Positions 34,164-43,360 of a stretch of 64,000 bases of DNA are shown here, piece by piece. A model generated the notes under the pieces. That model saw only the letters and a program-made list of their open reading frames with translations, did no database searches and had not been told where the DNA came from. The first letter of the stretch is position 1. The number at the start of each line of letters is the position of its first letter. Where the stretch lies: positions 1,437,501 to 1,501,500 of the forward strand of contig NZ_JAJJMP010000001.1 of assembly GCF_020905415.1 (NCBI RefSeq), given 5' to 3'. This DNA is from Myroides oncorhynchi. GTDB lineage: Bacteria; Bacteroidota; Bacteroidia; Flavobacteriales; Flavobacteriaceae. The position numbers were made by a program, and so were the translations under genes.

Positions 34164-34394
34164 GTGAGTACAACTTTAGACTTATTGAAAAGAAATGAGA
34201 AAGGTGTTATTGTAGACTTTGATATGCAAAAAGTTCCTTTAAAATTATTGGAAATGGGATGTTTACCTGGTAACGCCGTAGAGCTTCTTGAGGTAGCTCC
34301 TTTAGGAGATCCAATATATTTGTGTATTAATGATACACATTTATCTATTCGCAAAGAATTAGCTAGAGAGATACAAGTAGACTTAGTTGGCTAA
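34164..34394 (+). CDS. feoA: ferrous iron transport protein A (GTG start)
   Basis: The 76-residue SH3-like protein is cytoplasmic and assists the FeoB permease in Fe2+ uptake. The FeoA pattern is clear: VPLKLLEMGCLPGNAVELLEVAPLG, then PIYLCINDTHLSIRKELAREI. The start is taken as GTG 34164 because the in-frame TTG at 34137 lies within the promoter's -7 box. The feoB gene starts 26 bp after its stop. Regulation by iron is likely given the repeated AT-rich motif on both sides of the promoter. Confidence 0.92.
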   Translation: MSTTLDLLKRNEKGVIVDFDMQKVPLKLLEMGCLPGNAVELLEVAPLGDPIYLCINDTHLSIRKELAREIQVDLVG

Positions 34395-34420
34395 TTAGAT
34401 TAAGATATTATAAGTAGTTA

Positions 34421-36529
34421 ATGAAAAAAGATATAAAAGTTGCCCTAATAGGGAATCCTAACGTAGGGAAAACCTCTGTATTTAATGCCTTAACGGGTTT
34501 AAACCATAAGATAGGTAATTATCCTGGTATTACTGTTGATAAGAAATCTGGTGTAGCAAAATTGGATGATAATGTGAATGCCACGATCATCGACTTGCCT
34601 GGTACATATAGTATTAATGCGAGCTCGGAGGATGAGCGCATTGTACTAGATTTATTGTTCGATCCTACGAACGAAGACTTTCCAGATGTAGCTATTGTTG
34701 TAGCTGATATAGAAAATCTTAAACGTAACTTACTGCTGTTTACTCAAGTGAAAGAGCTTGGCGTACCAACTATATTAGCTGTGAATATGGCTGATAATAT
34801 GGAGGAAAAAGGTATTAGCATTAAGATAGCTGAACTAGAACAAAAACTGAAGACAAAAGTTGTTCTTATCAGTGCTAAAAAGAAACTTGGAATACAAGAG
34901 TTAAAGGAAGCTGTACTTAATTATAAAGACCATTCAATAGAACCTTGTCTTAATGCTACAGATGTAAATACTGAGTTTTTTAGTAAACTTGCCTTGACAT
35001 TCTCTAACCTTTCTGTTTTTAAACTGTGGATGATTTATTCTCAGGATATCAAGATTGGCAATATTGGGAAGAAAGAAATAGAAGCAAAGGGAATTCACTT
35101 AGAAGAAAGTGAAATCAAAAAGCTTCAACACAAAAAAACAATCAAACGTTACCAGTTTATCAACGATACATTAAAGGAAACATATTCTAGAGATGTAAAT
35201 AAGGCAACAGATGTACGTAGTAAAGTAGATAGAATCCTTACGCATAAAGTATGGGGATATCTTATCTTCTTTGGTATTATGACATTGGTATTCCAAGCAA
35301 TATTTGAGTGGTCTAGTATCCCGATGGATTGGATAGATGAGCAGTTTGCTAATCTGAGTACGTGGGTACACGCTACAATGGAGCCAGGTAAACTGACAGA
35401 TCTTATAGCAGATGGTATCGTACCTGGTATAGGAGGGGTAATGCCTTTCATACCACAGATCGCTATCTTATTTATGTTTATCTCTATTTTAGAAGAGACA
35501 GGATATATGAGTAGAGTAGTCTTTTTAATGGATAAGCTTATGCGTCCTTTTGGATTAAGTGGTAAGTCAGTTGTGCCTCTTATCTCTGGTAATGCGTGTG
35601 CTATTCCTGCGATTATGTCTGCTCGTAACATCGAGAATCCTAAAGAGAGATTAATTACCATACTTGTAACTCCATTCACGACGTGTTCTGCTCGTATACC
35701 AGTATACATTATCATTATTGCTTTAGTAATTCCTGATACGCGTATCTTTGGATTCTTAAGTATTCAAGGGTTAACATTGACGTTATTCTACTTTGTAGGA
35801 TTTTTAGCTGCTCTATTGTCATCTTGGGCATTGAGCAAGTATATTAAGAGTGAGCGCAAGTCTTACTTTGTTATAGAGATGCCTAACTACCGTACGCCGA
35901 TCATCAAGAACGTAGTGATGAATATGTATGAGAAGACAAAGGCATTCGTAGTAGGTGCGGGTAAGATTATCTTCGTATTGTCTATCATTATTTGGTTCTT
36001 AGGAGCTCACGGACCAGGAGAACGCTTTGAAAAAGCAGAAGAACACATCACTGAAGTATATAAAGATAAAGGAGTAAGTGAAGAAGAACTTAGCGAACAT
36101 ATAGCAAGTTATAAATTAGAGAGTTCATATATCGGTATTCTAGGGAAAGCCATAGAGCCTGTTATTAAACCTCTAGGGTATGACTGGAAAGTAGGTATCG
36201 CTGTACTATCATCATTCGTAGGACGTGAGATATTCGTCGGAGTACTTGGAACTATTTATAACGTAGGTTCTGGGGATGAGAATGATGAAGATGGACGTAT
36301 TAAACAAAAAATGGCAGCTGAAATATGGCCTGATACTGGAGAGCCTGTATTCACTCTTGCGAGTGGGGTCTCTCTGATGTTTTTCTATGCCTTTGCGATG
36401 CAGTGTACTGCTACAGTAGCCATCGTACGTAGAGAGACTAAGTCGTGGAAGTGGACTATTTACCAATTGGTATTTATGACGGTCTTCGCTTATGTCGCTG
36501 CACTTATAGCATATCAACTCTTAAAATAA
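34421..36529 (+). CDS. feoB: ferrous iron transporter FeoB
   Basis: The 702-residue inner-membrane Fe2+ permease has an N-terminal G-protein domain: G1 GNPNVGKTS at residues 11-19, G3 DLPGTY, and G4 NMAD. A GDI-like helical linker follows. The membrane part has the two Gate blocks around LISGNACAIPAIMSARNIEN and a late FVGREIFVGVLGTIYN, with conserved Cys in PFTTCSARIPVY and YAFAMQCTATVAIVRRE. Length and layout are standard. It lies between feoA and a small FeoB-associated gene in one operon closed by a terminator. Confidence 0.97.
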   Translation: MKKDIKVALIGNPNVGKTSVFNALTGLNHKIGNYPGITVDKKSGVAKLDDNVNATIIDLPGTYSINASSEDERIVLDLLFDPTNEDFPDVAIVVADIENLKRNLLLFTQVKELGVPTILAVNMADNMEEKGISIKIAELEQKLKTKVVLISAKKKLGIQELKEAVLNYKDHSIEPCLNATDVNTEFFSKLALTFSNLSVFKLWMIYSQDIKIGNIGKKEIEAKGIHLEESEIKKLQHKKTIKRYQFINDTLKETYSRDVNKATDVRSKVDRILTHKVWGYLIFFGIMTLVFQAIFEWSSIPMDWIDEQFANLSTWVHATMEPGKLTDLIADGIVPGIGGVMPFIPQIAILFMFISILEETGYMSRVVFLMDKLMRPFGLSGKSVVPLISGNACAIPAIMSARNIENPKERLITILVTPFTTCSARIPVYIIIIALVIPDTRIFGFLSIQGLTLTLFYFVGFLAALLSSWALSKYIKSERKSYFVIEMPNYRTPIIKNVVMNMYEKTKAFVVGAGKIIFVLSIIIWFLGAHGPGERFEKAEEHITEVYKDKGVSEEELSEHIASYKLESSYIGILGKAIEPVIKPLGYDWKVGIAVLSSFVGREIFVGVLGTIYNVGSGDENDEDGRIKQKMAAEIWPDTGEPVFTLASGVSLMFFYAFAMQCTATVAIVRRETKSWKWTIYQLVFMTVFAYVAALIAYQLLK

Positions 36530-36535
36530 AACAAT

Positions 36536-36667
36536 ATGGGATACCAAGAAATAATTGCCTATGCAATTGTAATTATTGCATTAGGGTATATCATTAAAAA
36601 AGGTTTCTGGAAGAATAATAGTAATAAGAAAGGTTCTTGTGGCGGAGGTAGCTGTGGATGTTCTTAG
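36536..36667 (+). CDS. FeoB-associated Cys-rich membrane protein
   Basis: The 43-residue protein starts 6 bp after the feoB stop. It has one N-terminal membrane helix (IIAYAIVIIALGYII), a basic segment (KKGFWKNNSNKK) and a C-terminal cysteine cluster (GSCGGGSCGCS). This layout matches the 'FeoB-associated Cys-rich membrane protein' family, in which the Cys cluster probably binds metal near the FeoB channel. It is followed by a terminator. Confidence 0.88.
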   Translation: MGYQEIIAYAIVIIALGYIIKKGFWKNNSNKKGSCGGGSCGCS

Positions 36668-36691
36668 TATAGTATTCTTAATTATAACAAA

Positions 36692-36719
36692 GAAGGCAAC
36701 TCATGTGAGTTGCCTATTT
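36692..36719 (+). terminator. terminator of the feo operon
   Basis: AGGCAACTCA (36694-36703) pairs with TGAGTTGCCT (36706-36715) with a very short loop and ATTTT following. It lies 26 bp after the small Cys-rich gene. Confidence 0.8.
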
Positions 36720-36773
36720 TGTATAAGTATATATCGTCAAATCTTAAATGTGGCGAATTCGCCATAATTAGGG

Positions 36774-37553
36774 CTATACTTGCCTAATGCTCTTGACGAA
36801 GTTATGAATGCTCTCTTGATCTATACCATATTCATTTATATGCTTCATAAAGGCTGTTCCTATAATCGCTCCTGCACTATACTGATTAGTCAAGTCATAC
36901 GTTTGCTTATCTCTTACACCAAATCCGATTAGCGAAGGGTTCTTTAAGTTTAGACTTTGGATGTGTTTATAATATACCTGTTGGTCTTCTAGTGTCTTGT
37001 TAGACCCTGTCGTACCATTAGAAGATACTAAGTAGATAAACCCTTCTGTCTGCTCGTCTATATGTCTTACTCTCTCCTCTGAAGTATCATTACTTATCAA
37101 CATAATATTACTGATATTGTGGCTTACACAATGTGGTTTAAAGTGAGAGAGGTAATAATCCATAGGCAAATCAGGTAGGATGATACCATCTACACCTACT
37201 TCTGCACACTTCACTAAGAAGGCTTCTATACCATAACGCAATATAGGGTTAAGATACCCCATTAAGACAATAGACATCTTTATATGCTGTCTCATGTCTT
37301 TTAATTGCTCGAAAAGCTTACTTACCGTGATGCCGTTTAAAAGAGCCTGCTCACTGCTGTGCTGTATCACAGGTCCATCAGCTAAAGGGTCAGAGAACGG
37401 CATCCCTATCTCTACCATATCTACACCCGCTGAGTCTAGGTGCTTTAAAATAGTCAATGTGTCGTCTATCGCAGGATAACCTGCCGTGAAGTAAATCGAT
37501 AATATATCTGACTTCTTCTGTTCGAAGAGTGTGTTTATTCTATTGTTCATCAT
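36774..37553 (-). CDS. trpA: tryptophan synthase alpha chain
   Basis: The 259-residue TIM-barrel enzyme cleaves indole-3-glycerol phosphate to indole, which passes through a tunnel to TrpB. The catalytic acids are Glu48 ([12 protein letters not shown]) and Asp59 (PLADGPVIQ), as in the E. coli enzyme. Other family blocks are [10 protein letters not shown] and [15 protein letters not shown]. It is last in the operon trpEGDCFBA and overlaps the end of trpB by 14 bp, implying translational coupling. Confidence 0.97.
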   Translation of the reverse strand: MMNNRINTLFEQKKSDILSIYFTAGYPAIDDTLTILKHLDSAGVDMVEIGMPFSDPLADGPVIQHSSEQALLNGITVSKLFEQLKDMRQHIKMSIVLMGYLNPILRYGIEAFLVKCAEVGVDGIILPDLPMDYYLSHFKPHCVSHNISNIMLISNDTSEERVRHIDEQTEGFIYLVSSNGTTGSNKTLEDQQVYYKHIQSLNLKNPSLIGFGVRDKQTYDLTNQYSAGAIIGTAFMKHINEYGIDQESIHNFVKSIRQV

Positions 37554-38730
37554 TAAAGTATTTAGAGTACGTAATCATATCTTTATCTCCACGTCCTGAT
37601 AAGTTCACTACTACGATATCACTAGGTTTTAAGTCCATTTTATTTAAGTAAGCTAACGCATGGGCTGATTCTAGAGCAGGGATAATACCATCTATACGCG
37701 TTAGTTCAAAAGCAGCCTTGATCGCTTCGTCATCTGTGATACTACCCACTGTGATTTTACCCGTATCACTTAGATAAGCGTGTGCTGGCCCTATACCCGG
37801 ATAGTCTAATCCTGCTGAGATAGAATAAGGCTCGATAATCTGTCCGTCCTCTGTCTGTATAAGATATGTTTTGCTACCGTGTATAATTCCTTGTTTTCCC
37901 AAGGCAATGGTAGCCGCAGTTTGACCTGATTCTACTCCTAAGCCTGCTGCTTCTACAGCGACTAACTTCGTATGACCGTTATCTATAAAGTGGTAGAATG
38001 CCCCCATAGCGTTACTTCCTCCACCTACACAAGCTACTACATAATTAGGATTAGGAGTACCCTCGTGCTCTACTAACTGCGTCTTGATTTCCTTGCTGAT
38101 GATAGATTGAAACTTCGCTACCATATCCGGGTAAGGATGTGGACCTACGACTGACCCTATCACATAATAAGTCTCTTGTGGATTATTAATCCACTCGCGA
38201 ATCGCTTCATTAGTAGCGTCTTTAAGCGTTTTGCTACCACTTTGTGCAGCTACTACTTTAGCTCCTAACATGCGCATACGCTCTACGTTAGGTTTCTGAC
38301 GTTCGATATCGTGCGCTCCCATAAATACAGTACACTCTAGGTTTAGTAAGGCACATGTAGTCGCAGTTGCTACCCCGTGCTGTCCTGCACCTGTCTCAGC
38401 TATAATTCTCTTTTTACCAAGGCGTTTTGCTAGTAGTACTTGTCCTATGGTATTGTTGATTTTATGTGCTCCTGTATGATTTAAGTCTTCTCTCTTTAGG
38501 TAAATCTTTGCCTTGTACTTTGCAGATAGATTAGCAGAGTAGAATAGGGGTGTCGGTCTCCCGACATAGTCTTTTAGTAGAAGGTTTAGTTCTTGTTGAA
38601 ACTCTTCTGTCTGTATAATGTCTAGGTAATTCTCCTGTAAGTCAGATACATTCTTATACAGCATCTCAGGGATGAATGAACCTCCATATTCTCCGTAATA
38701 TCCTTGTTCGTTTGGGTTAAATTCTTTCAT
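37540..38730 (-). CDS. trpB: tryptophan synthase beta chain
   Basis: The 396-residue PLP enzyme joins indole and serine to tryptophan. The PLP lysine is Lys90 in [13 protein letters not shown]. The phosphate-binding glycine stretch [18 protein letters not shown] and the serine-binding block [13 protein letters not shown] are intact. It overlaps trpF (14 bp upstream) and trpA (14 bp downstream), so all three are translationally coupled. It is the TrpB1 type that works with TrpA. Confidence 0.98.
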   Translation of the reverse strand: MKEFNPNEQGYYGEYGGSFIPEMLYKNVSDLQENYLDIIQTEEFQQELNLLLKDYVGRPTPLFYSANLSAKYKAKIYLKREDLNHTGAHKINNTIGQVLLAKRLGKKRIIAETGAGQHGVATATTCALLNLECTVFMGAHDIERQKPNVERMRMLGAKVVAAQSGSKTLKDATNEAIREWINNPQETYYVIGSVVGPHPYPDMVAKFQSIISKEIKTQLVEHEGTPNPNYVVACVGGGSNAMGAFYHFIDNGHTKLVAVEAAGLGVESGQTAATIALGKQGIIHGSKTYLIQTEDGQIIEPYSISAGLDYPGIGPAHAYLSDTGKITVGSITDDEAIKAAFELTRIDGIIPALESAHALAYLNKMDLKPSDIVVVNLSGRGDKDMITYSKYFNDEQ

Positions 38731-39352
38731 GTTTTCTTATGTTGTTAACTAGTTGTTGTACTAGATTGATGTCTTTTTGATATTGATTATTCTCTAATTT
38801 GCTATTGATGTCGAAGCCGATTAACTTCTCTTCTGTTAGCAGTAGAGCTTGTTTTATATTGTGTATTCCTAGTCCCCCACTGAGTAGGTAAGGTGTTTCT
38901 CCATGATAATGATGTAACACACGCCAATCAAATGACTGCCCACTACCTCCATAGTTTGCCGTAGGCGTATCAAAGACGAATAGCTCACAGTAAGGGCTAT
39001 ATGGCTTTGTCTTGTCTAAATCCTCTGTTGTCCCGATAGAAAAAGCTTTAAGGACCTTGATTCCTTTTTCTGTATAAAAGCGACATTCCTCTACTGTCTC
39101 ATCACCGTGAAGTTGAATATAGTCTAAGTGATATTGTTGTACCTTTTCTATTACTTCTTCTCTTGTCGCGTTAACGAATACTCCTACCTTCTTAATATGA
39201 GAAGGTAGGTTATCAACAGTGGTGTTAATATCTTCTGCTACAAATCGCTTTGACTTCGGATAAAAGATGAATCCCATTAGATCAATATCCGATAGCCCTA
39301 CTGCATTGATATTATCAGGGTTAAACATTCCACAGATTTTTATCTTCTTCAT
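38717..39352 (-). CDS. trpF: phosphoribosylanthranilate isomerase
   Basis: The 211-residue TIM-barrel enzyme performs the Amadori rearrangement of PRA to CdRP. The start [14 protein letters not shown] contains the catalytic Cys in KICGM. The next blocks are [25 protein letters not shown] and [10 protein letters not shown]. The C-terminal phosphate-binding [12 protein letters not shown] is also typical. Its end overlaps trpB by 14 bp, and trpC lies 7 bp upstream. Confidence 0.95.
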   Translation of the reverse strand: MKKIKICGMFNPDNINAVGLSDIDLMGFIFYPKSKRFVAEDINTTVDNLPSHIKKVGVFVNATREEVIEKVQQYHLDYIQLHGDETVEECRFYTEKGIKVLKAFSIGTTEDLDKTKPYSPYCELFVFDTPTANYGGSGQSFDWRVLHHYHGETPYLLSGGLGIHNIKQALLLTEEKLIGFDINSKLENNQYQKDINLVQQLVNNIRKHERI

Positions 39353-39359
39353 AGCTCTC

Positions 39360-40148
39360 TTATCTCTTTATCTCCTGTTGTAATAATCGTAATTGTTCAG
39401 GAGGATTAGTGTGCTTCATAAAGTATTCTCCCATTAAAAAACCTGCAAATCCGTTGTCAGCCAATTCTAATAAAGTAGCAGCATCTTGGATTCCGCTCTC
39501 TGCTATCTTCACTGCCTGCTGAGGTAGTAGATTAGCCAAGGCAATACTGTGCTGTATATTCACTTCGAATGTGTTTAGATCACGGTTATTGATCCCGATA
39601 AGGTCAAATGCTGTATGCAGGTGATCCGTTATCTCTTGTTCTGTATGCGTTTCTAACAATACTTGTAAGCCCAACTGATGTGCATAGTCTGTCAATACCT
39701 TCACGCGCTCTACGGGAAGCATCTTTGCAATTAATAGAATAGCATCTGCTCCGATAGATTTAGCCTCCTCCAGCTGATATTCATCTAGGATAAAGTCTTT
39801 CTGTAGTAAAGGCAAGCTTACCGTTGCTCTTGCGTCAGCGAAGTCTGTAGCTAAAGCGCCAAAGAAGTGATTGTCATTTAATATAGATAAGGCAGCAGCT
39901 CCTGCAGATTCATATCCTTTCACTATGCTGTGAATATCTGCATTAGGATGAATGATTCCTTTAGAAGGTGACTGTCTCTTAAACTCAGCAATTATAGCTC
40001 TGCAGTTCTTAACTGTTATGGCAGACTTAAAGTCAATAGGTGTTCTGCTGTATAAAGGAGCGTTTCTCAGAGTACTAATGCTCTTTATAGCCTTGCGTTG
40101 TTCTATTTCAATAAGCTTATGTGCTTTTATTTGTTCTAATATTTTCAT
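39360..40148 (-). CDS. trpC: indole-3-glycerol phosphate synthase
   Basis: The 262-residue TIM-barrel enzyme closes the indole ring. The signature IIAEFKRQSPSKGII contains a catalytic Lys, and LPLLQKDFILDEYQL contains the second Lys. GINNRDLNTFEVNI and KIAESGIQDAATL are further IGPS blocks. It is a free-standing form, not fused to trpF. Its start overlaps the end of trpD by 4 bp. Confidence 0.97.
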   Translation of the reverse strand: MKILEQIKAHKLIEIEQRKAIKSISTLRNAPLYSRTPIDFKSAITVKNCRAIIAEFKRQSPSKGIIHPNADIHSIVKGYESAGAAALSILNDNHFFGALATDFADARATVSLPLLQKDFILDEYQLEEAKSIGADAILLIAKMLPVERVKVLTDYAHQLGLQVLLETHTEQEITDHLHTAFDLIGINNRDLNTFEVNIQHSIALANLLPQQAVKIAESGIQDAATLLELADNGFAGFLMGEYFMKHTNPPEQLRLLQQEIKR

Positions 40149-41137
40149 CGTATCTCTTTTAGTATCTCAAACTTCTCTTTTGCTTTTCCACCTAATAGTG
40201 ATTCTTTTGCTCTTTCTTTTGCTTCTAAGATGCTTAGTTCAGGATAGTAGGTATTAATAGCTAATGCACTGTTAGCAAGGACTACTTCATTCTGAGAGGA
40301 AGTACCTTGTCCTTTTAGTATTTGCCAAAAGATATAAGCTGATTCCTCTACTGTTTTTCCACCCTTAATATCTTCGGGATGTAGCACTGGGCTGTTAAAG
40401 TAAGAAGCATCTATTAACTTCTCCTCTTTATTATTCACAAGCTTAGCGGACTTAGTCAGACTACATTCATCATATCCATCTAATGCGTGGATGATGCTGT
40501 ACTGTGTGTTCTCAGCCTGTAAGAAGTACTTATACATACGCAGTAACTCTAGGTTAAATAATCCTACTAACTGTACCTTAGGCTGAGCTGGATTAGTCAG
40601 TGGGCCTAGCATATTAAAGAACGTCTTCACTCCAAGAGCTTTTCTCACTGGAGCGATGCGCTTCATAGCAGGGTGAAACAATGGTGCGTGTAAGAAACAT
40701 ATATTCGCCTCTCCTAACTGTGTCTTCAGCTCTGCTTCTGTGCTCTTAAACGGAATACCAAGAGTCTCCATCACACTCGAAGATCCTGAGATAGACGATA
40801 CACCATAATTGCCGTGTTTGGCAACGGGAATACCAGCTCCTGCTGTCACGAATGACGATAGGGTAGATATATTAAAAGTGTCTTTACCATCTCCTCCTGT
40901 ACCGCATAGATCCATTGGGTTGTATAGTGATAAATCTACTTTATTGGCTAGTTCTAATAATCCCTCTCTGAATCCTCTCAATTCGTCCAAAGTAATAGAT
41001 CTCATAATGAATGTCGTCAATAGGGAAGCCATTTGTGCATCTGTATATTTATCATTTGCCATATTGATTACGATAGATTTGGCTTGGTCAGAGGTCAGTG
41101 TTTTATGTTGTATCAGATGATTTAATATCTCTTTCAT
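40145..41137 (-). CDS. trpD: anthranilate phosphoribosyltransferase
   Basis: The 330-residue enzyme transfers phosphoribose from PRPP to anthranilate. The PRPP/substrate signature DLCGTGGDGKDTFNIST is near residue 80, and AKHGNYGVSSISGSSSVMETLG follows. The start chosen is ATG 41137 (MKEILNHLI), 4 bp after the trpG stop. A longer frame from 41179 would add 14 residues and overlap trpG by 38 bp. It overlaps trpC by 4 bp. Confidence 0.96.
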   Translation of the reverse strand: MKEILNHLIQHKTLTSDQAKSIVINMANDKYTDAQMASLLTTFIMRSITLDELRGFREGLLELANKVDLSLYNPMDLCGTGGDGKDTFNISTLSSFVTAGAGIPVAKHGNYGVSSISGSSSVMETLGIPFKSTEAELKTQLGEANICFLHAPLFHPAMKRIAPVRKALGVKTFFNMLGPLTNPAQPKVQLVGLFNLELLRMYKYFLQAENTQYSIIHALDGYDECSLTKSAKLVNNKEEKLIDASYFNSPVLHPEDIKGGKTVEESAYIFWQILKGQGTSSQNEVVLANSALAINTYYPELSILEAKERAKESLLGGKAKEKFEILKEIR

Positions 41138-41141
41138 AACG

Positions 41142-41702
41142 TTAGTTTTTAATCCAATTTTTAATAATCTCTTTGCCATAAGTGGTAAGGATCGACTCTG
41201 GGTGAAACTGTACTCCTCTTATGTTTAACTCGCGATGCTTGATCGCCATAATGTTCTGCTGTTCGTCATAGGCTGTAACTGCGAGTGGGCTGTCATTCTC
41301 CTCGATTACCCACGAGTGATAATGTGCGATAGGAGAGTGGTCAGGCACGTTATCAAACAGGTTATCAGGCTGTGCTAATATAATAGGCGAAGAGATACCG
41401 TGTAGAGGAGTCTCTAGTCGCTTCAGCGGATGTCCGTAATATTCCCCTAAAGCCTGATGACCTAGGCAGATACCTAAGATGTCTTTATGCGCAGCGGCAT
41501 AAGCAATGACTTCCATTAGCTTGCCTGATTCTGATGGGATACCTGGACCTGGTGATAAGATGATCTTATCATACTGATCTATCTGAGATAGATTTACCTT
41601 GTCGTTCTTTACCACATCGACAGTCTCTATTCCGAGCTCTTTAAGGATGTGAATCACATTATAAATAAACGAGTCATAGTTATCGATTACTAATACTTTC
41701 AT
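41142..41702 (-). CDS. trpG: anthranilate synthase component II (glutamine amidotransferase)
   Basis: The 186-residue class I amidotransferase supplies ammonia from glutamine to TrpE. The triad is visible: Cys79 in GICLGHQALG, and His167 and Glu169 in GVQFHPESI. It is a separate protein, not fused to TrpE or TrpD. It lies 3 bp after trpE and just before trpD in the operon. It may serve p-aminobenzoate synthesis as well, as in some bacteria; that is inference. Confidence 0.96.
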   Translation of the reverse strand: MKVLVIDNYDSFIYNVIHILKELGIETVDVVKNDKVNLSQIDQYDKIILSPGPGIPSESGKLMEVIAYAAAHKDILGICLGHQALGEYYGHPLKRLETPLHGISSPIILAQPDNLFDNVPDHSPIAHYHSWVIEENDSPLAVTAYDEQQNIMAIKHRELNIRGVQFHPESILTTYGKEIIKNWIKN

Positions 41703-41705
41703 AGC

Positions 41706-43091
41706 TTATATATTTTGAGCTTGGCTAATGGCAAGAGTCATTGCACCCAGCTTGTTTTCTATTTCTTTTAGTTCTGATAGATCATCAGATTTGGTCACTA
41801 TACCGCACCCAGCTTGATAGTGTATCTCGTTTTGATAACTTAGGGCAGATCGGATAAAGATGGCGTGGTTAATACCCCCTTCGAGGTTGATAAATCCTAC
41901 TGTACCTCCATAAAAACCTCTGTTCTCAGGCTCGTACTTATCGATAAGTTCCATCGCTTTATGCTTAGGCGCTCCTGATAATGTACCTGCAGGGAAGGTG
42001 TTTTTAAACACTGCTAGACCATCTCGCTTCATATCTATCGCAGCACTTACTTTAGAAACTAGGTGGATGACGTGAGAGTATTGTTCTACTGATTTATAGT
42101 CCTCTACTGTTACTTCCTTACCAGTAATACTTAAGTCGTTACGAGCAAGGTCAACTAACATCACGTGTTCCGCATTTTCTTTTGGGTCATTTAGAAGTTG
42201 TTCTGTTAGTAACTCATTTTGTCTTTTATCCTCTGTCTTTTTAAACGTACCTGCTATGGGATTCACATACGCCTTATCATCCTTAACGACCACCTGTGCC
42301 TCAGGAGAAGATCCGAAAATCTTAAACGATCCGTAGTCAAAGTAGAATAGGTATGGAGAAGGGTTAATCGAGCGCAAGGCTCTATATACGTTAAACTCAT
42401 CTCCTGTGAATCCTTGTTTATACTTACGAGACAGCACTAGTTGGAATACATCTCCTTGGAAGCAGTGCTCTTTTCCTTGTTGGATTATCTCTAAGAACTC
42501 CTCATCTGTGTATGGTGTAGTCGGCTCATTAGTAGTCTTAAAGGGATAAGGAGTTATGCTATTCGTGTTGAGGTAGCTGTGTATCTTATCTAATTGGCTA
42601 TCTTCATTAGGCAAAGTGTGCTCAACTAAGTGTAATTCATTCTTATAATGATCATATACTATGATGTATCTAAAGAAGTGATATTGCATTACAGGCAAGG
42701 TTAGATCCGCTGGCTTAAAGGCAATATCGTGTAGGAGGGGGATACTGTCATAACTCGTGTAACCATAGACTCCAGCCTTGATGAAATCAGGTGATGTAGA
42801 GTTCTCTACCTGTATCGTATCAATGAAGAGTTGTAACTGTTCAAGGACATTAATAGTAGCAGTAGGGTATGTTTTTGTTTCAGTTAAGTCTTGTACAGTT
42901 GTAATCTCAGCTTCTACACTGAATGACATCATCGGGTCAAAGCAGATATATGAACAGCTATTCTCTCTCGAGTGGTTACTCGAGTTCTCTAGTAAAAAGC
43001 TATTAGAGTATTTATCTCTAAGCTTAAGGTAAATTTCTATAGGAGTATATAGGTCTCCAAGTATCTTTTTGTGATTTATGTGTAGTTTCAT
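41706..43091 (-). CDS. trpE: anthranilate synthase component I
   Basis: The 461-residue chorismate-using enzyme makes anthranilate, the committed step of tryptophan synthesis. The N-terminal region has the FLLENSS motif, equivalent to the LLES sequence that binds inhibitory tryptophan. The catalytic half shows GDVFQLVLSRKYKQ, PSPYLFYFDYG, AGTFKKTEDKRQNE and FPAGTLSGAPKHKAMELID. It is first in trpEGDCFBA and lies 28 bp downstream of the attenuator terminator. Confidence 0.97.
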   Translation of the reverse strand: MKLHINHKKILGDLYTPIEIYLKLRDKYSNSFLLENSSNHSRENSCSYICFDPMMSFSVEAEITTVQDLTETKTYPTATINVLEQLQLFIDTIQVENSTSPDFIKAGVYGYTSYDSIPLLHDIAFKPADLTLPVMQYHFFRYIIVYDHYKNELHLVEHTLPNEDSQLDKIHSYLNTNSITPYPFKTTNEPTTPYTDEEFLEIIQQGKEHCFQGDVFQLVLSRKYKQGFTGDEFNVYRALRSINPSPYLFYFDYGSFKIFGSSPEAQVVVKDDKAYVNPIAGTFKKTEDKRQNELLTEQLLNDPKENAEHVMLVDLARNDLSITGKEVTVEDYKSVEQYSHVIHLVSKVSAAIDMKRDGLAVFKNTFPAGTLSGAPKHKAMELIDKYEPENRGFYGGTVGFINLEGGINHAIFIRSALSYQNEIHYQAGCGIVTKSDDLSELKEIENKLGAMTLAISQAQNI

Positions 43092-43118
43092 AATGAAATA
43101 TTATTTGAGTTAAGGGAA

Positions 43119-43152
43119 TAAAAAAAGCCTGCTAGGGGATCCTAGCAGGCTT
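43119..43152 (-). terminator. attenuator terminator of the trp leader
   Basis: On the minus strand a stem of 12 bp (AAGCCTGCTAGG with its complement, plus coordinates 43125-43136 and 43141-43152) with a 4-nt loop is followed by a run of Us. It stands between the leader peptide stop and the trpE ATG, exactly where an attenuator is expected. Confidence 0.9.
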
Positions 43153-43181
43153 ACTGTATATATAATGTGTATATAATCTAT

Positions 43182-43280
43182 CTATAATATACCGCAATTT
43201 AAATACATCGTACGACCAACCGAACCCTGTAAGGATTTAGTAAGCCACCACCAATTAGTATTTAAAAATTGAGTATTCAT
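43182..43280 (-). CDS. trpL: trp operon leader peptide (32 residues)
   Basis: The short frame from ATG 43280 to TAG 43182-43184 encodes a peptide beginning MNTQFLNTNWWWLTKSLQG. Three adjacent TGG codons (residues 10-12, 43245-43253) are otherwise very improbable. It is followed, 30 nt after its stop, by a strong terminator just before trpE. This is the classical layout of ribosome-mediated attenuation: when Trp-tRNA is scarce the ribosome stalls at the Trp codons. The RNA just downstream (43223-43236, ATCCTTACAGGGTT on the minus strand) can then pair with the terminator's 5' arm, so that termination is avoided. The alternative pairing is predicted by eye. Confidence 0.85.
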   Translation of the reverse strand: MNTQFLNTNWWWLTKSLQGSVGRTMYLNCGIL

Positions 43281-43301
43281 TTTTGTTCTTTTGTTATAGT
43301 G

Positions 43302-43309
43302 CTAAATTA
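43302..43309 (-). promoter_or_regulatory. possible -7 element of the trp operon
   Basis: TAATTTAG on the minus strand matches TAnnTTTG at all but one position and lies 22 bp before the leader ATG. The -33 box is not evident; a weak call. Confidence 0.35.
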
Positions 43310-43360
43310 TAATTTTTTTTAACATCTATTACTTTTTTATAAAAAATATATTATTTTGTT

